This document shows positions 63,826 to 64,000 of a stretch of DNA of 64,000 bases, piece after piece. Position 1 is the stretch's first letter; each line of letters starts with the position of its first letter. This DNA comes from an uncultured Clostridia bacterium. GTDB taxonomy: Bacteria; Bacillota; Clostridia; TANB77; CAG-508. Position numbers and translations under genes: made by a program. The notes beneath the pieces were generated by a model that worked only from the letters and a program-made list of their open reading frames with translations, was not told the origin of the DNA and made no database searches. Location: the NCBI GenBank assembly GCA_947426305.1, contig CANEDP010000003.1:1-64000 (forward strand), read 5' to 3'.

Positions 63826-63854
63826 ATCATACCATATTATGTCGATTTTGTCAA
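63826..63854 (-). promoter_or_regulatory. sigma-A-type promoter for 63328..63774
   Basis: Minus strand TTGACA, 17-bp spacer, TATGAT. Confidence 0.7.
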
Positions 63855-64000
63855 TATTTTTACTCAAAAAACTTCTCAAATTCCTCACTTGAAATTTTCT
63901 CTCTTTCTAACAATGCCTGTGCCACTTTATCCAAAGTCTCCATATTTTCTAGTAAAATACGTTGTGCAGTAACATAAGCATTTTCAATCAAAACTTGAAT

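Overview
64 kb window of an AT-rich, low-GC Firmicutes-like (Clostridia/Bacilli-type) genome. About 1-30.4 kb is an integrative conjugative element (ICE), mostly minus strand. It carries a tyrosine integrase, DNA primase, PcfB-like protein, VirD4, VirB4, PrgI, TrbL-like and NlpC/P60 proteins, a DNA methyltransferase, a thioester/SpaA adhesin with a class B sortase, and a SipW/TasA-like surface module. About 30.5-64 kb is chromosomal: secA, uvrB, secreted SurA-like paralogs, an SH3-repeat surface protein, an MMPL transporter with a tandem-repeat domain, rdgB, adk, a TtcA-like protein, tcdA, copA/copZ, and mnmA with a suf Fe-S operon. Main result: every frame break I resolved inside a recognisable gene (15 sites in 10 genes, in both the ICE and the chromosome) has the same form. 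The upstream frame runs into an in-frame CGG codon, and the protein is restored by skipping the C and reading the next GGN as glycine (NNN-C-GGN, +1 shift). In my by-eye scan, in-frame CGG was otherwise absent from the long intact genes, while CGG in the other two frames is common. This points to systematic +1 frameshifting at CGG (CGGN read as one glycine), probably tied to loss or unassignment of CGG, rather than random pseudogenes or sequencing errors. Counter-evidence is reported: two small ORFs with unusual codon usage contain in-frame CGG.
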